Shown in pieces: positions 35,201-50,200 of a DNA stretch of 62,000 nt (position 1 is its first letter; every line of letters starts with the position of its first letter). The position numbers and the translations under genes were made by a program. The notes below the pieces were generated by a model. That model saw only the letters and a program-made list of their open reading frames with translations. It was not told the origin of the DNA and made no database searches. The DNA is from Symsagittifera roscoffensis (lineage: Eukaryota > Xenacoelomorpha > Acoela > Convolutidae): the NCBI RefSeq assembly GCF_963678635.1, contig NC_087065.1:71061345-71123344 (forward strand), read 5' to 3'.

Positions 35201-38200
35201 AAGTTTTTGTTTTTTGAAATTGTTAATGCCTAAAAAGGCGTCAAAAACACTCCAAAGAAAATCTTACTCGACTAAAATTATGCTTTTACGGTTTAAATTA
35301 AGCCTGCTCACTTGCTTGAATTTAGACGAAAAATCTAAAATTTCAAATCGGTTTTTCTCGACACTGGGAAAATGTCATTCGAATTGCGACTGAAAGGGCT
35401 TTGATATGTATTATCTTTTAACTCATTCCGATTATTGTTTTTGGTAGCTGATTTTGCGTGGGAAAACAAAGCATGAAAAAAGAAAAAAAAAGAATCATTT
35501 GAAAGAATTATCAAAACCATATTTATCTTTTTTCTTTGTTTTTGTTTTAAGAAAACAACTGATTTTTTTTTCATTTTATTTTTAGTATCAGGTGACCAAA
35601 ATAGATAAAGCTGGGATATCAGAGAACGTGGCTAAAATAGCCTTGAATTTAATGATTTTATTAGTTTTAATTTTCTAGCTATGGAAGCTACTCATTTTTT
35701 GTCAGATTTAGACTGAAAACCGTACATATTCAGACCAGGTTTTCTAAAACTTCTTTTAAAATTTCTTAAATTAAAAAATGAAAAACAAACAAGAAGCGAA
35801 AAAGCTTCAAATTCACCCAACAACACTTGGCAGGTGACACCATAATTAAAACCATAGTAGACACCGCCATTAATTTGTCAGTTGATTGGAATTTTCTATA
35901 CAGTTTGACAATTTTTGATGAAATTTTTATAAAACCTACCTAATCTTGGCGGAGTTTGTGACTTTTTTTCTCATTTGACTATTCATTTTATCAAGGTTAT
36001 GTATTTTTGAATACCTCCAGGTTGGAAAACAATGCAGGTGAAATTTCCTGTTTTCTAAGGTGGTGACTTAAAGGTTGACCAGGTGGAGATTTAATCATTT
36101 TCGAAAACTGAAATGAGGCAAGCTAGTTGCTTCCAACAAGGTGTTAAAAGAAGCAAAACTTTTCACATTGTGCTGCGTCGATAATTTTGTTTCAAAAAAG
36201 AACTTGTTCGAAAAGGTTGTCTGCTTTTTTACAAAAAATACTCCGTACACGTTATAAAGTCGACACTTTATGTGGAGTTTTGCCTTGTTATATGTTACGC
36301 TCTTTTTCAAAGTTCTTAAGATTAATATCTAACTTTTATCCAACTTAAGAATTCCAAACAATTTTTATTGAAAAACAAAAATCATCAAAGTCTGAATATG
36401 GTTTACAAAGTGAGATATTTCGGATAACTGCATCCGAATAGCATATAATGCGAATAGCATATAATGCCACTTAAAAACATATTGGAGCTGATTAAGAAAA
36501 GGCTTTTCATGTTGAGTTCTGCTGATTCAAAACAGCGCCAAATTAAAAATCGAAACATTTTTGAGAGAAAGGCACATGATGGCCAAACAAAAACTCAGGC
36601 CAATCTGTCTTTTTTTTAGATATTTTTAAAATTTTGTTTGCTGAAATCCTAAAACAAAAAAATCATCAAAAATCCATCAAAAACAATCACTAACTTTGGA
36701 AGATTAATGAAACTACAAAATCATGAAACAACATCATCAAAAAAATTGCACATTCTTAAACTTACTGGTGAGAAAATGTCATTTCAAATTTAACCCTTCG
36801 CTCAGCAAATTTTTCGATAGCATGCATTAAAGAAAATCATGTGAGGTGAGAAAAATTAATATTTGGTTTTAGCTATTTTTTTCCTATCAGAAATTTTGTT
36901 AATCTGGTAATCACTTACAATACAATCGACTAAAACTCCTGCCATGTAAACCTTAAGATGTAAGACTCTACAAAAAATTTTTGGAAAAAACGTCTTATAG
37001 TTTGGATTCTGTTTTAAAAAACAGGTTTTTCTATATGCAATAATGGACCCCATTTTGCCCAAAGAGTGTCCACAAGTATCTGAATCTAACACTGTACGCA
37101 AAATAAAAGGGAATCCCAAGAGTTAAAGTGGCACAAAACAGAGTCTGATCAAGTACTGAAAAATTACTGATGCAGTACTAAAGTTTTACTGAAGAATTAA
37201 TAAAGCATTATTTATATGCACTACAAAACCAATTCGCGCTTGTATATAACTATGCCAAAAATAACTACAATTCAAATTTGTGAGCATAAAAATTTCAAAA
37301 GTCAGATTATTACCGTCTTCTCTTGTTCTGGCACATATTGATTCTGTGTACGGTCCACTTCCAACTCTGGTTTTGGCTCTGATCTCGAAACAGTACTGGG
37401 TGAACTTGTCCAAGTACTCTATCTTTGCAGTCTGCGTCTCAACCGACACTCCGTTGTGGGGATAGGAGACAGTCACGAAAATGGGTTGAGCATTTGATAC
37501 AGTAGGAGCGGAGGGTTGTTGGGTTGAGGGTGTTGGTCGAGTGTTGTTGTAGCGCAGGTCATAGCCGATGATTTTCCCGTTGCGATTGTCCATATCAGGA
37601 CTCTGTAAAAAGAAGAATAATTGTTTCTATAAATTATGTTTTTTTAAATAAAGTTTAAAGCTCTCGTTTTTAAAGATACTACGTTTTTTTTGTTCCGACT
37701 TTCGATACGAAAGTAACGAAATATTTGTTCTCGGGGTGGGTTTTTTTTTCTTCAGACAAACTTCGACTTTTTAACTAGCCATTTTTGACGGAATTTTTTA
37801 TATCATTCGAAAGCTATTGTTGTCCTTAGCTTATATTTGAAAAGATATTTCACCTGTGATCATTTTTCGTGAAGTTATGAGGGTTTAAAGATTGCCAGTT
37901 TGACCAATTTGGGACAATTAACGTGCGATATATTTCGCGCTATTAACGCGTAAGCGGAGATTTAATCCGTCTTAGAAATCGTTCCAAATTAGTTGGAAGA
38001 AGCTTATTTGCCATAATTGATTTGTTACAAGGAGCGAAATCTATCCTTTTGTACTTTATATGGCGTGTGGGGGGATGATTTTCATAAAAAATTTCAAATT
38101 TTAGAATTTTTTTTTTCATTTTTATTACATTTTATTAAACATTAAAAGGCAGTCGGAACATTCAGGGCTTCGCCCTGATACGAGCAGTCTTGTTTAATCT

Positions 38201-41200
38201 TTCTGCACAATTTGTAATTAGTATGGCTTCACAGAAACTAAGATTTTGATTTAAGTTCATTTTAAAATGCTAGAAGAGATCGCGATAACATCCTTCCCTC
38301 CTTCAAATAGACCACGTTAAGATCCTCCGCCCCAGCGTTCAATTAAAATTAAACTTGCTAAGCGCTGGGTGTCAGATGCTTTATTCTGATTGGCTGAAAA
38401 TTCGAACTTAACTTATTACCAAGTTAACATCCCCCCCCCCCCCCTCCTTTTTGCAGGGTGAGGGTGTTAACTTGGTCCGTTACCGTTAAAAGTATCTAAA
38501 TGTTGTACCTTCCATGAAATATTCACAGATGTCGAGGATAGCACTTTGATATAGAAGTCGGCCGGTGGCCCGTCAGGAGCTGAAACAAAACAAAAACGGA
38601 CTGCTCAGAAAAAATGTGGAACTTCGATTGAATAATTCATTTTGTTGCATGTTTGGGCCCTCATTAAAATTTACAAAAATTGGTTAATTTATCAGGAAAA
38701 AAACTATCAGAAACTACAAAAATGTAGTCCCCTCCTCACCAACCAAAGAGTCCCATTTTGGTATTATTTTAAGAAATCCTTTTTCGGCCGACCAACTTGA
38801 AAGTGTTTGTAAAGGCGCCTTTGGCGCCAATATATATACTAATTTTGAAATAGAACGCACCCTGAAAAACGCAATTTTTTAAGTTAAAAATTTTCCAAGA
38901 AGTGCCTAAAAATGCCTTTTGCCCTTAATTATTCAAATGATTATTTTTTTAAAAAATGAGTAACAATTTGAAATTCTCAGCCAAAAAAAAATGGCTATAC
39001 TGGAATAAAACGACCAAAATTACTGTCAAGAAGAGGAAGCAAAAAAACGCAGATGTATCTTACCTGCTTCGGCTGTGGTGACTTGGACGACCCTGGATGG
39101 TTTGGACACTCCTTGGGCTGTTTCGGATACCACAAAGAACGAGTAGCCAGTGGCAGGATGCAGTCCAGAAACCAGCACTCTGGTTTTCATGGCATCTACA
39201 ATCTCCTCTTGGAAATCGGAGTCTAAAAAAATTCGGGTAGTTTTTATCCATTTCAATATCTGCGAAAAATACACCGGTTGAAAATTAAACATTACTTTCA
39301 AAAATAATTTCAATCTATTTCTGTCATTTAAGCTATATTTTGTTCATTGCAGAGGGAAAACTGTCAAATCAAAACATCGAATCTGGATTTTGTAATGAAA
39401 AATAAATTTCATTCATGAAAAAGTCTGCAAATTAATAACTGCGTCTGTTCTTATACCATAATGGCGTGTGTCTCACTTACCATATTTGGTCTTGTACTTG
39501 ACTCGGTAGCCAATCAGAGGCGAGTTCCCGTTAAACGGCTTCTCCCACGAGAACGAGACCGAATCACTTGTCACTTTCGAGTATTTCAGGTTCCGAGGAC
39601 TGTCCGGCATTTCTAAACAAATTCAACAAAATCAGAGACGTCTGAAAACAGACATAGTTTGTCTAATGATGATCCCCCAGACTGAGTTCTTTTAAGCTGA
39701 TTTTTTATGAAACAATTTATTCTTATTATAATTAAAATTGTAATTGGGTACAAGTATGATAGTTGGGTCCGTAAAAAGCATATATGAAATATGGGTCCCC
39801 ACTTTTTGGGGTCTCAAGTACCATAATTGTAATCGCAGTTGTAATTGTAATATAGCTGTAATCGCAAATAAAATTGACTCGAAAAAATACAATTAGGTAT
39901 TCAGAATTCGCTCACCTAAAACTACGAGTGAAATATTGTAGACTGATTTTCCGAATGTATTTGAGGCTTCGCAGAAGTAAGTTGCAGTGTCCACTCGTTT
40001 GCTTTCGGAAATCTGTAAAAAAAAACAAGAAAAGCTAGTAAAGATGATATTTCAAGTGAAGATGATATTTCATTTGATTAGTAAATAAAAAATATCATAT
40101 TAGAAAATAAAATATAATATTTCAAACGTACAGTTAAATGAGAAATTGTAGAAGATACAGGTTCCGAAATTCCGATCATCTCTCTTGAAAAGCGTCCAAG
40201 GTCATCATCTGTCAACTGCTGCTCTTTATTGACCTTTTGACCTTTAGACTGAACTATCTTGCCCTCTGCAAGTAGTGCATGAAGAGAGGGGTCAATCGAT
40301 CCCCATCTGACACTCATTGGTTTGTCGCCGAATACTTCACAGGTGAGCACAACTGATGACCCGAGAGTGACTGACATTTCAGAGTTGGAGGGTCCAAAAT
40401 AGGGAGGGACTAAAACGGAATCAATCAATCAGTGTAACAAAAGACCGGTTTGAAATTTTTGATTTTTCGTCTTAATTCGAGCGAAGAATGCAAGCGAGCA
40501 GGCTTATAACAGCTAAATTATGCTCAACTTAAGAGCTTAAAACTCATTCTTAAGCAAATAAAACTAGTGTTTGGAGTTTTTAGCTTAATTTTGGAACCCA
40601 CGAACTACAAAAAAACTTAAAAATTTTCTGCAAAAGTCTTTTTTTTTTAGTTTTTCTAGTCTGTAAAACTTAATTTTAAGCAAATCAAACTGGTTATTGG
40701 ATTTTTTAGCTTCTTTTTGGGAAGCAAAAACTTCAAAAAAATTCAAGTTAAGTTTTCCGCAAAAATTTTAAATTTTTTTTTCTAGTCATTTTTCCACTAA
40801 AACTTTTGTCCAATTTGCCTATATTACTATGTCTGTCTAATATGCCCAAATTTTATTTCTACGTCAGATCTTTTTATCACACCAAGCAGAAAAACAACAC
40901 CAATTTGGTTTAAAAAAATTTCTAAGCCGCAGTTTTCTAAAAACTATGGTCGGAACATTGTGCGCTACTTGCACACTAACCGGCTATCTTTGTGTAATTT
41001 TGCAAAATGACAGCTTGAAGATAAAAGAAAATGTTTTGTGATTAAAGTATTGCTTACTGTTGACTGTAAGTTTGACGCTCTTGCTGATATCACTACCAAT
41101 TCCATTCGAAGCTTGACACATATACACTCCTTGAATATCCACTTTTGCCTTATGGATAATCAAGGATCCATTTGCTGAAGATACAACATAGTCCACATTT

Positions 41201-44200
41201 GAGTTGTTTCTCGTTTCATCTCCGAATTCCGAGTTTGTGTCGTCTTTGATCTCAATGTACTCTACGACACGACTCGAAATGACGTCATTCACTTGTCGCA
41301 TCCATTTTACCTTCGGCTTTGGGTTCCCGATTGTAGCACAAGGAATTTCAATTCGCTTTCCAAGTACAACTTGGGAATTTTTCGGCTCGTGTTGGAACTT
41401 TGGGGGTTCCAAGACGGCCAGATACCCTGAGTATGTTGCGGTTCCAACTGAGTTTATTGCTTGACACGTGTAAGTCCCTGACTGGTACGAAGCGAGAGAA
41501 TCAATGCTCATTATACTCATAGCGTCTGCAGAAAGAAGTTTGATGTCGTAATTATTGGACGAGTCAATTAATTGTCCATTTCTGTACCACGACATCTGAA
41601 TCGGAGGATCGCCTACACTCGCGACGCATGTTGCCGTGAACCTCTGTCCAGCGGTACGCTCACCCAGATCAACCGGTGATATTTCGGGTGCGAAAGCTAC
41701 AGTTACGGAAACAGTTGCCGAGGCAGTGCCGAGCATTCGGATCGGAGAACCCGAAGAAGACGAGTCCTGCTGGTCGGGTTCGGCACGACATTCATACTGG
41801 CCAGCATCTTCTTGGGTGACCGAGTTTATTTCCAGGGTTCCGTTTTGATGCACTGCTTGCCGATGATTGTAGGGTAGTTTCTGACTTCTGTAATACCTGA
41901 ATAAACCAATATCTTGATAAAATTGAAGCTAAAAACAGGAAAACATGCAACGATATACTTTTTTTGTAGCGACTTTGTTATACGGTGAGCAGCGTTAAAT
42001 GGCGATACATCTTTCTAAGTTTGTTATGCAAAAAGCAGCTAATAATTGAGATTAAAGGATAGCCAGTAAATGCAATTTGGGTTAAGAGCCCTACATGATC
42101 TAAAAGGAACTCGCTCTGGCTGGTATACATGACATACCATTTCTGGGAAGTTTCGTCGAAGAATGAAGAATTGTGTTTGTACACCCTTAATAGTTGTCAT
42201 TATTATTCAGATGGTTGATACTACAAATTTACATTTTTTGGCAAAGTTTTGTCTGAAACGCAGGGGTCTAGGCTTTGTTGAAACACTTAAATAATTCTAA
42301 ATGCCTTTTATTGGTACCTTTTATTGTATTTTTGGAAAATTTAATGTTTGGAAAGTTTAATGATTTTTGTTTAGATTTACGTTCAGAAAAAAAAGGTCAA
42401 AAGTACTTGTAAACACTTATTGGTGACCGCTTTAAAAATTTATCCGTTTGATCAAATGCTATGAAGCATTTCGTTATCAGAAATTATTACCCATTTAATT
42501 TTTTATACATTGATATAGGCGAATTTAAACAGGGCGGATCTAGGATGTTATCTAAGAACAGATTTTCAAAAAAAATGGCGACCTTTTTTAGGTCGACCAA
42601 ATTGATTTTCCGAGGTTTTGACACATAAAACTCTATTAAGCCAAAGTTTCTAAGCCGCAACGGAGGCAAAGTTTTGAGAAAAAACTGGTCTAAAATGCCG
42701 TCATTGGGTTTGTTTGACGATTTTGAACAAAAAAAATGTGTTTCTTTTTTTCCAGCGCACACTGCTCAAAATTAGTATGAATTAGCGCCCAAGGCGACTT
42801 TGAGAACCTTTTAGGTTCCCGCGGCCGAAAATGGATGTCGCAAAAAAATACCCCCATCCCTTAAATCCCCTTCCTGAAAACAGCTGAATGATTGCGGAAT
42901 ATTGGAAAATGCAACAAATGCAGCTACTGCTAGAGAAACTTCATCTACCATAAGCGGATCATTACCTTATTCAGACACTCAAAACAGCATCCACATTGAA
43001 CTCAATGCAATTTCACATACTTTCAGTAACTTATTGAATTGTCCATCCCTTCTTTGCAAAAGTTAATTTGAATTGCCCAACTTAGAAAAAGTATCAGTGT
43101 CGGGTTCGAACCACTGTTCTTTAGAATGTTTCTGCTCTGAACTCACCAAGATATCTGTTTGATAGGGTATCCGGCGACAAAACAGTGCAGTAGCAACTGT
43201 CGCTTGGCAACCGCAATCTCATTCTCCATTTCCTCGATCAGAGGACCACCTGGAAAAACAATCAAGACAATATAAATCTGAGAATCGGACCAATTACAAG
43301 TTAGATTTGGATTTTGAAAAACAATCACACAATCTTGTATCTATGGCACGCAATTTTCTATGTATTTTAAAAACTCTTTCCAAAAAATTTCTTGAGAAGC
43401 TAAAAATTGGAAAACTTCTTCGATAGTTTCTAAACCAGTATCAAAAGAAAGTTTTTTTTTAAAAAAAATGAGCCAAAACCAATTTTTTTGTCATAATTTT
43501 TTCTTGCTTGACATGAAAAAAAAAGAGTATTTCAATTGATTTTTCACAAATAAAAACAAATATATATCTGCAAAACATGTTTCTTTGTAAATTGTAAACT
43601 AATTCAAGCATAAGAAAAATGGAGACATTTTAGCTGACCATTTTGGAGCCATTAAAACCAAAAAAATCTGTCATTGTTCTCTTGCAAAAAAGAATCAGAA
43701 GCAAAAATTCTATGTCATCATTTCTCATCTTTTATTGAACAGGAAATATGAAATGCTTTAGATATCGATGTGATAAAAAGTCTTGATTTTCTTTTCAGAC
43801 AAAAAATGATAAAAACCGGGCAGCGTGAAATAATTTCACCTGTCCACTTTTACTTGCATTATTGAACAAATTCTTATGGAGGTTAACAATATCCGCCGTA
43901 ATAAATATTTATTAAGGCAGCTCTTATTGTACTCAATTTCACTGCAAAAGTGACTAAATGTATTGCTGAAAAAATGTGCATTTAGAAATTGATCTGATTC
44001 TCAGTGATACGAAAAATGTTATGATTATTTTTTTAATCGCCGATTCCAAAATTTTTTTAGTTGTTTTAAAAAACTCTGTTGGTTGAATTATACTTTTTTA
44101 GAACTTTCAAACTTGAAAATTATGAAAACAAATGATGATTAGTTGATTACTCAGAGGTTGGGGGGGGGGGGGGGGGTTGGAAGGGGGTGGTTTGGTAACG

Positions 44201-47200
44201 ATTAAACAGTGTCATACTGAATTGAGCACCAAAACCAAAACTGCGTTTTTAGTGGTTTTTTCAAATGAGCAGAAAAAACAAAGCTATATTTTGTTCTTGT
44301 CACCAAATAATTCAAACAGATTTGTTTCGGTCATCGTTGACACCAGTGATTGACATTCGAAAAAGTTCTCAATTTGACTATGAATGACTGGCTTTCAGAA
44401 GCCTCGAGGATCATTAAGGTGACAAGCGTATTTATCGAAGGTCAATCAACTTCTTTTCTTCACTCATTGTAACAACACCATCACTTAAAATTTTAACAGA
44501 AAAACAAGACGCTCGTATCACTGACTTGTTAGGTCGCTTCAAGTAGTTTGTGGATCAAAAAATAAAGTTGATTTTTTTTGTTCGAAAACCATCTTTGATT
44601 TATTTTTGGCCGCCACTTATTTTTGAATATGTTCCAATATTGATCTGAGTTTTAAAAACTAATAAATGTAAAATATAAAAAAATCTTTCACAAAAAAGTT
44701 ACTACGTTATTGGACCCGTCTATATAATCGGTTTTCAAGAAGTTTAAACAGTTCAAGTAATGTTTCAACATACTTAAGCTCTCTGAGCTCAAAAAATAAA
44801 AAACGTTTGCAAACCGAACTAGATTGCGAAGTCTTGAATGTTCTGACAGCCCTTCAAAACAAAGTTTTTGATGTATTTTTGGCAAAACAATTATAAGATA
44901 ATTTTTCCTTTTTTCAACATTTATGATTTGCGGTACGCGTTAAGTTATAATTGGAATTTTTTGCAAAGTTATTATTCCAAATTATTCAAAATGGCAAAAT
45001 TCAAACTTCCATACAAAAATAGTTACTGGTTTTGATTTTCAGTTTACGGCATAGATATTTTTAAGAATCCATGAAAAAGTCCGTCAACAAGGACCAGTTG
45101 CAAATTCTCAATACGTCAGCAGAAAAAAAACAACACGATAACAAATATTCGGTCATTTTCTCTGAAGTATAAACAACAAGTCTGCTCGTATCAGGTAAAA
45201 ACCCTGAATGTTTGTCTGCTCATTAACTGGTCTCGAATAGTTTTTAATTAAATAAATTTTGAGAAAAAACTATGATTTTAAGGCTGATAATTAGAGTCGT
45301 GAATGGAATTTTTAAGATCAATTTGCCTGCCTCAGTTCAATTTGGAATTACTTTTTCAGCACAGAAGAAAAAAAAAACGAACAATTTAGTTTAAGACCAT
45401 TTATCCACGGGGGAAAGGACCAACACAAGAGCTGTACAGCTCATCACGGCGAACCGCTGTTGTGCCCTTGTTTAAGAACTACATGCTATTTTTTTGGTTA
45501 TTTTTCTGGGCTGGTTAATGTTGCTTCACCCTCAAGCAACGAGCACGGATCATGGTCGACTTAATTTAACTTAAATTAAATTCAAATTTCAACACAAGCG
45601 TCGGTTGTGCAAGGACGTCTCTAACGAATTACTTAGAACACTCCTAACTGCTTAGATCACATCAACGTGATCTGTATGATACACAACGTATAACAAGACT
45701 GCTCGTATCAGGGCGAAGCCCTGAATGTTCCGACTGCCTTTTAAGGTCTATGGAACCTTAATAACATGAAAAAATCAAATGTATTATAATAAAATGATTT
45801 TTTTTATTTCAAATGTTTTTGTGAAAATCATCACCCGTCACGCCACATAAAGTACAAAAAGATAGGTTTCGCTCCGAGTTACAATTCCACCCGAGCACAA
45901 ATATTCCGTTACTTTCGTTATGAAAGTCGTAACAAAAATTAGTCCAACATGCAATATTGACAGGTACCGAAAGCTTGTCTTGCTGCGCTTAAGTTAGACA
46001 CAAGCGGTATAACGTGCTGGAAATTATGTTTAGATTGTTTTCGGTAGTTAAAAAGAAAGCAGATATTTGATTTTTGACGAGTTGTTTTTTTGCTACGAGT
46101 TGTTTTATTGCGATTATCAGTGGCTTGAGATTTTTTTTTCGACGACAGGGGGATGAAAGCAATTTTGTCAAGTTTTCTAAGGAAAGCATTATCATTTTTT
46201 AAGCTCTAAAATCAGGAGCATATTGATTATTTTCTCTATGGAGGTGGATATTCAAAAAATTCAAAAGTTCTGTCGACATTTTCAGGTCGGTACAAATTAA
46301 TTTTCTGAGCTTCCTCACAATAGTATAAAAACCTATAGTATAAAGAACCCTAAATGCCACGTTTTGCCCAAAAATTTAAAATTGCGTTTTTTTGCGCGCT
46401 TCTGCTCGAAATTAATATGAATGATCGCCAAAGGATTGCTCAAAATTGAATAAGTTAGCTCGAAAAGAATATTATAAAAAGAGTTCCAAATATAGACGCT
46501 TTGGCCTGCGAAGGGGTTCATTCTCTGAAAGCCCTCTCCCCTGACTACCACATATGGGATTTCTTTGGGAGTTAAAACTCTTTCAACTGTGAGCACTACG
46601 AAAAGACAGCAAACTCCAAAATAGGTTGTTGACCCCATTTTTCGGATGAAACAAAAATCAACGAAAACGCTGAGTGATGTCAAAAAAAATTCGTTGTTTT
46701 CCGCTGGGTTTGTCAGCCAGTTTTCTTCATTTTACTGCTAATATCTCAATTTGATCTACGTTTTAAGCCACGTGAAATAATATTCAACTTTTGTTGTTTT
46801 AATACGTCAAAAATGGTTTGATTATTTTGGTAAACGTGTTAATTACCAATAAAAACACAATCAGAACTGAATACAAAATGATGTCCCGTTGTCTGTAAAC
46901 AGCAGCTTTCGTTTCAAAAACTCAAATTAGCTTCTAAAATTCAAACTCTGCATGCAAAAATTATGGTCAGCTCTCGTTGAAGAAAACCAGCGGGAAACCA
47001 ATTATCACATTAAAAACGAGGTAAATGAATTACGTAAAAAAAACAATTGGTATCAATTTGGTGTTCAATTGTTTCTCTTGTCAAGACTAGCGATTGGCCT
47101 CTTATCTTTTAGCTAGTGCAACTTTCAAATCGAAGTTTCATAATTTTATTCGATGAAAATTCAAGTTACGATTCAAATTTTGCCGACATTTTTTAGGTCG

Positions 47201-50200
47201 TTCCAAATTAATTTTCTGAGCTTTCTCAGAATAGTTTAAAAAAACCTATAGTATAAAGAACCCTAAATGCCACGTTTGGGCCAAAAATTGCGTTTTTTGG
47301 CGCGCTTCTACTCAAAATTAATATGCAAAGGAGCGCCAAAGGATTGTTCAAAAATGAATAAGTTACCAGAAACGAATCATGATATTTTCGCTTGAAACGA
47401 TTTTGTAAAAATTCAATGGTTATATTTTTCCACGAAAAGTCTATAACACTTTCTCCGAGCATTAATAGTCTCTCTATCCAGTTTTGTGTAAAATTTATTG
47501 ATTTGATAAAATAAGTAATTCTGAAGTTTGTTAAAATTTTTTCTAACCTTTGACGTAGACTTTCTCTGTGTATTCATCAACACCAGCTTTATTGAACGCC
47601 TTGCAAGTATAAAAAGCACTGTCGGTTAATTGCACTTTCGGAAATGTGATCGCACTTTTCACACTGTACGCTGACATAGTTATCGTTCGGAAATTGGTCC
47701 GTTCGGGGTCGTAGGCCGACTTCCTGTCGGCTTCTTTGCCCAAGTAGTCGCTTAGGTATTCGTAGTTCAGAGGGTAGATGGGTTTGAAGTTTTTGAACCA
47801 CGTGATTTCGGGAAGGGGACTCCCGAAAGCAGTGCATTCAAGAGTGACCGGAGAATTTACACTTGATATTTTGGTGCTGAAGACGCCTGTCATTTCGGCA
47901 GGTGTTTCTGGGAAAAAAAAGATGATTACTTTTAGAAACAAATTCCTCGAACAATTTTTTATGTTTTGAACTATCTTTCCTGTGACATTTTGGTGTATAT
48001 TGACATTTCTTTTTATTAAAATGTTCTCATAAAAGACACTCAAATGAATTCTAATTGCAGCCTTTGTTTTTCTAATAACCTTTTATTGCCTTACTGGAAC
48101 AAAGAGAACAGTCTCCCCCCGATGTCAATTTAGGGAGGAGATTGTTCACTTGATTACAGGTAATATTTTTCAGCCAATCGGATTAGAGTACAAGTTGGCA
48201 TTACTGCATGAATTTGTCATTTATTTATTTTTTGCGGGGGGGGGGGGGGATTTTCAGTTGGTTTTATTTGGGGGGGTCTAATTTTAATATGATCAGCCTT
48301 ACCTTTCAGTACAACTTGGATTCTTCCGCCTACATTTTGACTGGAGCTGTGAGCAAAACACTGATATATGCCCAAATCCTCAATTTGCACACTGGCAATT
48401 CTTAGTCTCGTAACTGGTTCCGATGTCTTCGGAATATGCTGCACCAAAGTAGCATCTCGGAACCATTTTACCTCTTGTAACCTCGTGCCTCTCAGAGTGC
48501 AATTCAGTTCGAGTGGTTTGTTCAGTTCGGCCTCTATTATGAAACTCGACTGGTCGACTAACTTGAGAGGATCTACAAAAAAAGGAACCAACATTGAGAG
48601 CATCTAAGAAAAAAACAACAGAATAAAAATAATTCGAGCCAAAACATGTAATGTAAATAAATTTAAATGAGAATAATTATCAAAAATTATCACTTTTTTC
48701 ATAGAAAACAAACTGAGCCTTCGGATCTCTTCCAATGTAAAAAAACTCCCCTCTCACAAAACTGAAATTACTGTGTAGTGGGACGATAACTTTTTGTTTT
48801 TTTGCTAGTAGACATTTTCCCGGAGTTCTATAAAATATATTTTTTTCTGAGAATAGGAAAGAGAGTCCAACCTTCTATAGATACAAAATAATGCAGCGAG
48901 TCCGCTCCCAGGTCGTTCTGCATAGTACACGTGTAAGTGCCACTCTGCCCGACTTGAGCATTCGGCAATACGAGAACATCCGAAGTGGCATCCAGCGTCC
49001 TGCTTCCCTGCTTCCACGTGAACGAAACGGGAAGCGAGGAGCGAACGAAGCAGACTAGTTTGACGTAGTCGCCCACTTGCGCTTCGACTGTGCGGACAGA
49101 TCGGCTCAGTTGGGACTCGTAACTCCTCGGAGCTCTTTCAGTTACAGCTGAAAAAAAAACTTTTTTATTCTGAAGAATAAACAAATTACGAGTTTCAGCA
49201 ATGTTATATACAATGTTTAGTTGTTTAGCTTTTTCCATCGCTTTTTTAAAATGTTTCGAATCATTTTCAAAGGTTTCCAATTCGTTTTTGCAAGGTATTG
49301 GCTTTGCATATTGCCGCTATAACAAGTATTTTTTAAATCAAACCGCCAACAAGACATTTTATGATCATCAAAAAGCCGGAAGATTTCAAATTTGGTCACA
49401 CAAAATGACTTAAAGCCTAACGCAGGGTAAGAATCGAGTTAATAATAAAAAAAAACATTGTTTCGAGTATGGACCCAAAAACAATCATTCTAAATTTTTT
49501 ACGTAATCACTCAATTATATTAAAAATTCCACTCTGGGGTTTTTGTCCGTTTTCAGACGTATGTGGTTCTCGAATCTGGCATCTTTTTAGACGTTTGCAG
49601 ACGTTCCTTCAGACACGAGAGACGTGAACTAACCGTGAATCTGAAGTCTAGCAGCTGGACTGTATTTCTTCACCTTCGTCACTCTGTGGATTGCGTGACA
49701 CTTGAATCTCTGCATGTTGTCGTGTTGAGTCACGTGCCTAATGTATAACTGTCCTCTAGACGTGAACTCATACCGACCTCCTAAAAACAATATTGACCTC
49801 AATTGACATTCAAGAAAACTCGTCTTTTTTCTGAGTAAACATAACTGAAAGGTTTGTATGCACACATGTATGTCCAGGTTATGAAACAAACTTTCCCTCA
49901 GGGATTCGACCCCCTGCCGACCCAAAGGGTCCCCCCTTTGATACTTTTTAAAAAATTCACTTTTGGCCGACCGACCCTAAAATTTTTACAAAGGCCCCTT
50001 CGGCGCCAATATATACTAACTTTGAGGGGGAGCGCGCGCCAAAAAAAAACGCGATTTTTTGTCAAAATTTTTCAAAAAGTGCCCAAAAACGGCTTTGTTG
50101 ACTGTTTTTTCAAAAATTTGCCTGCGGCGCTCAAAATTTAGCCCAAAATAGGGGAAAAACTGGTTTGGGAGAGCTCAAAAAATCAATTTGGTCGGCCTAA

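Noticed and set aside
36885-36950. GTAAGT donor with upstream TTTTAG in Dscam intron 15
   Set aside because: It would define an 11-nt exon that breaks the frame.
43095-43125. GGGTTCGAACCACTG, a tRNA B-box-like motif
   Set aside because: No matching acceptor, D or anticodon arms nearby; similar isolated motifs at 51428 and 59428 also fail.
49854-50141. 95-codon open frame on the plus strand
   Set aside because: Lies in a family B repeat with a low-complexity composition and no splice context.
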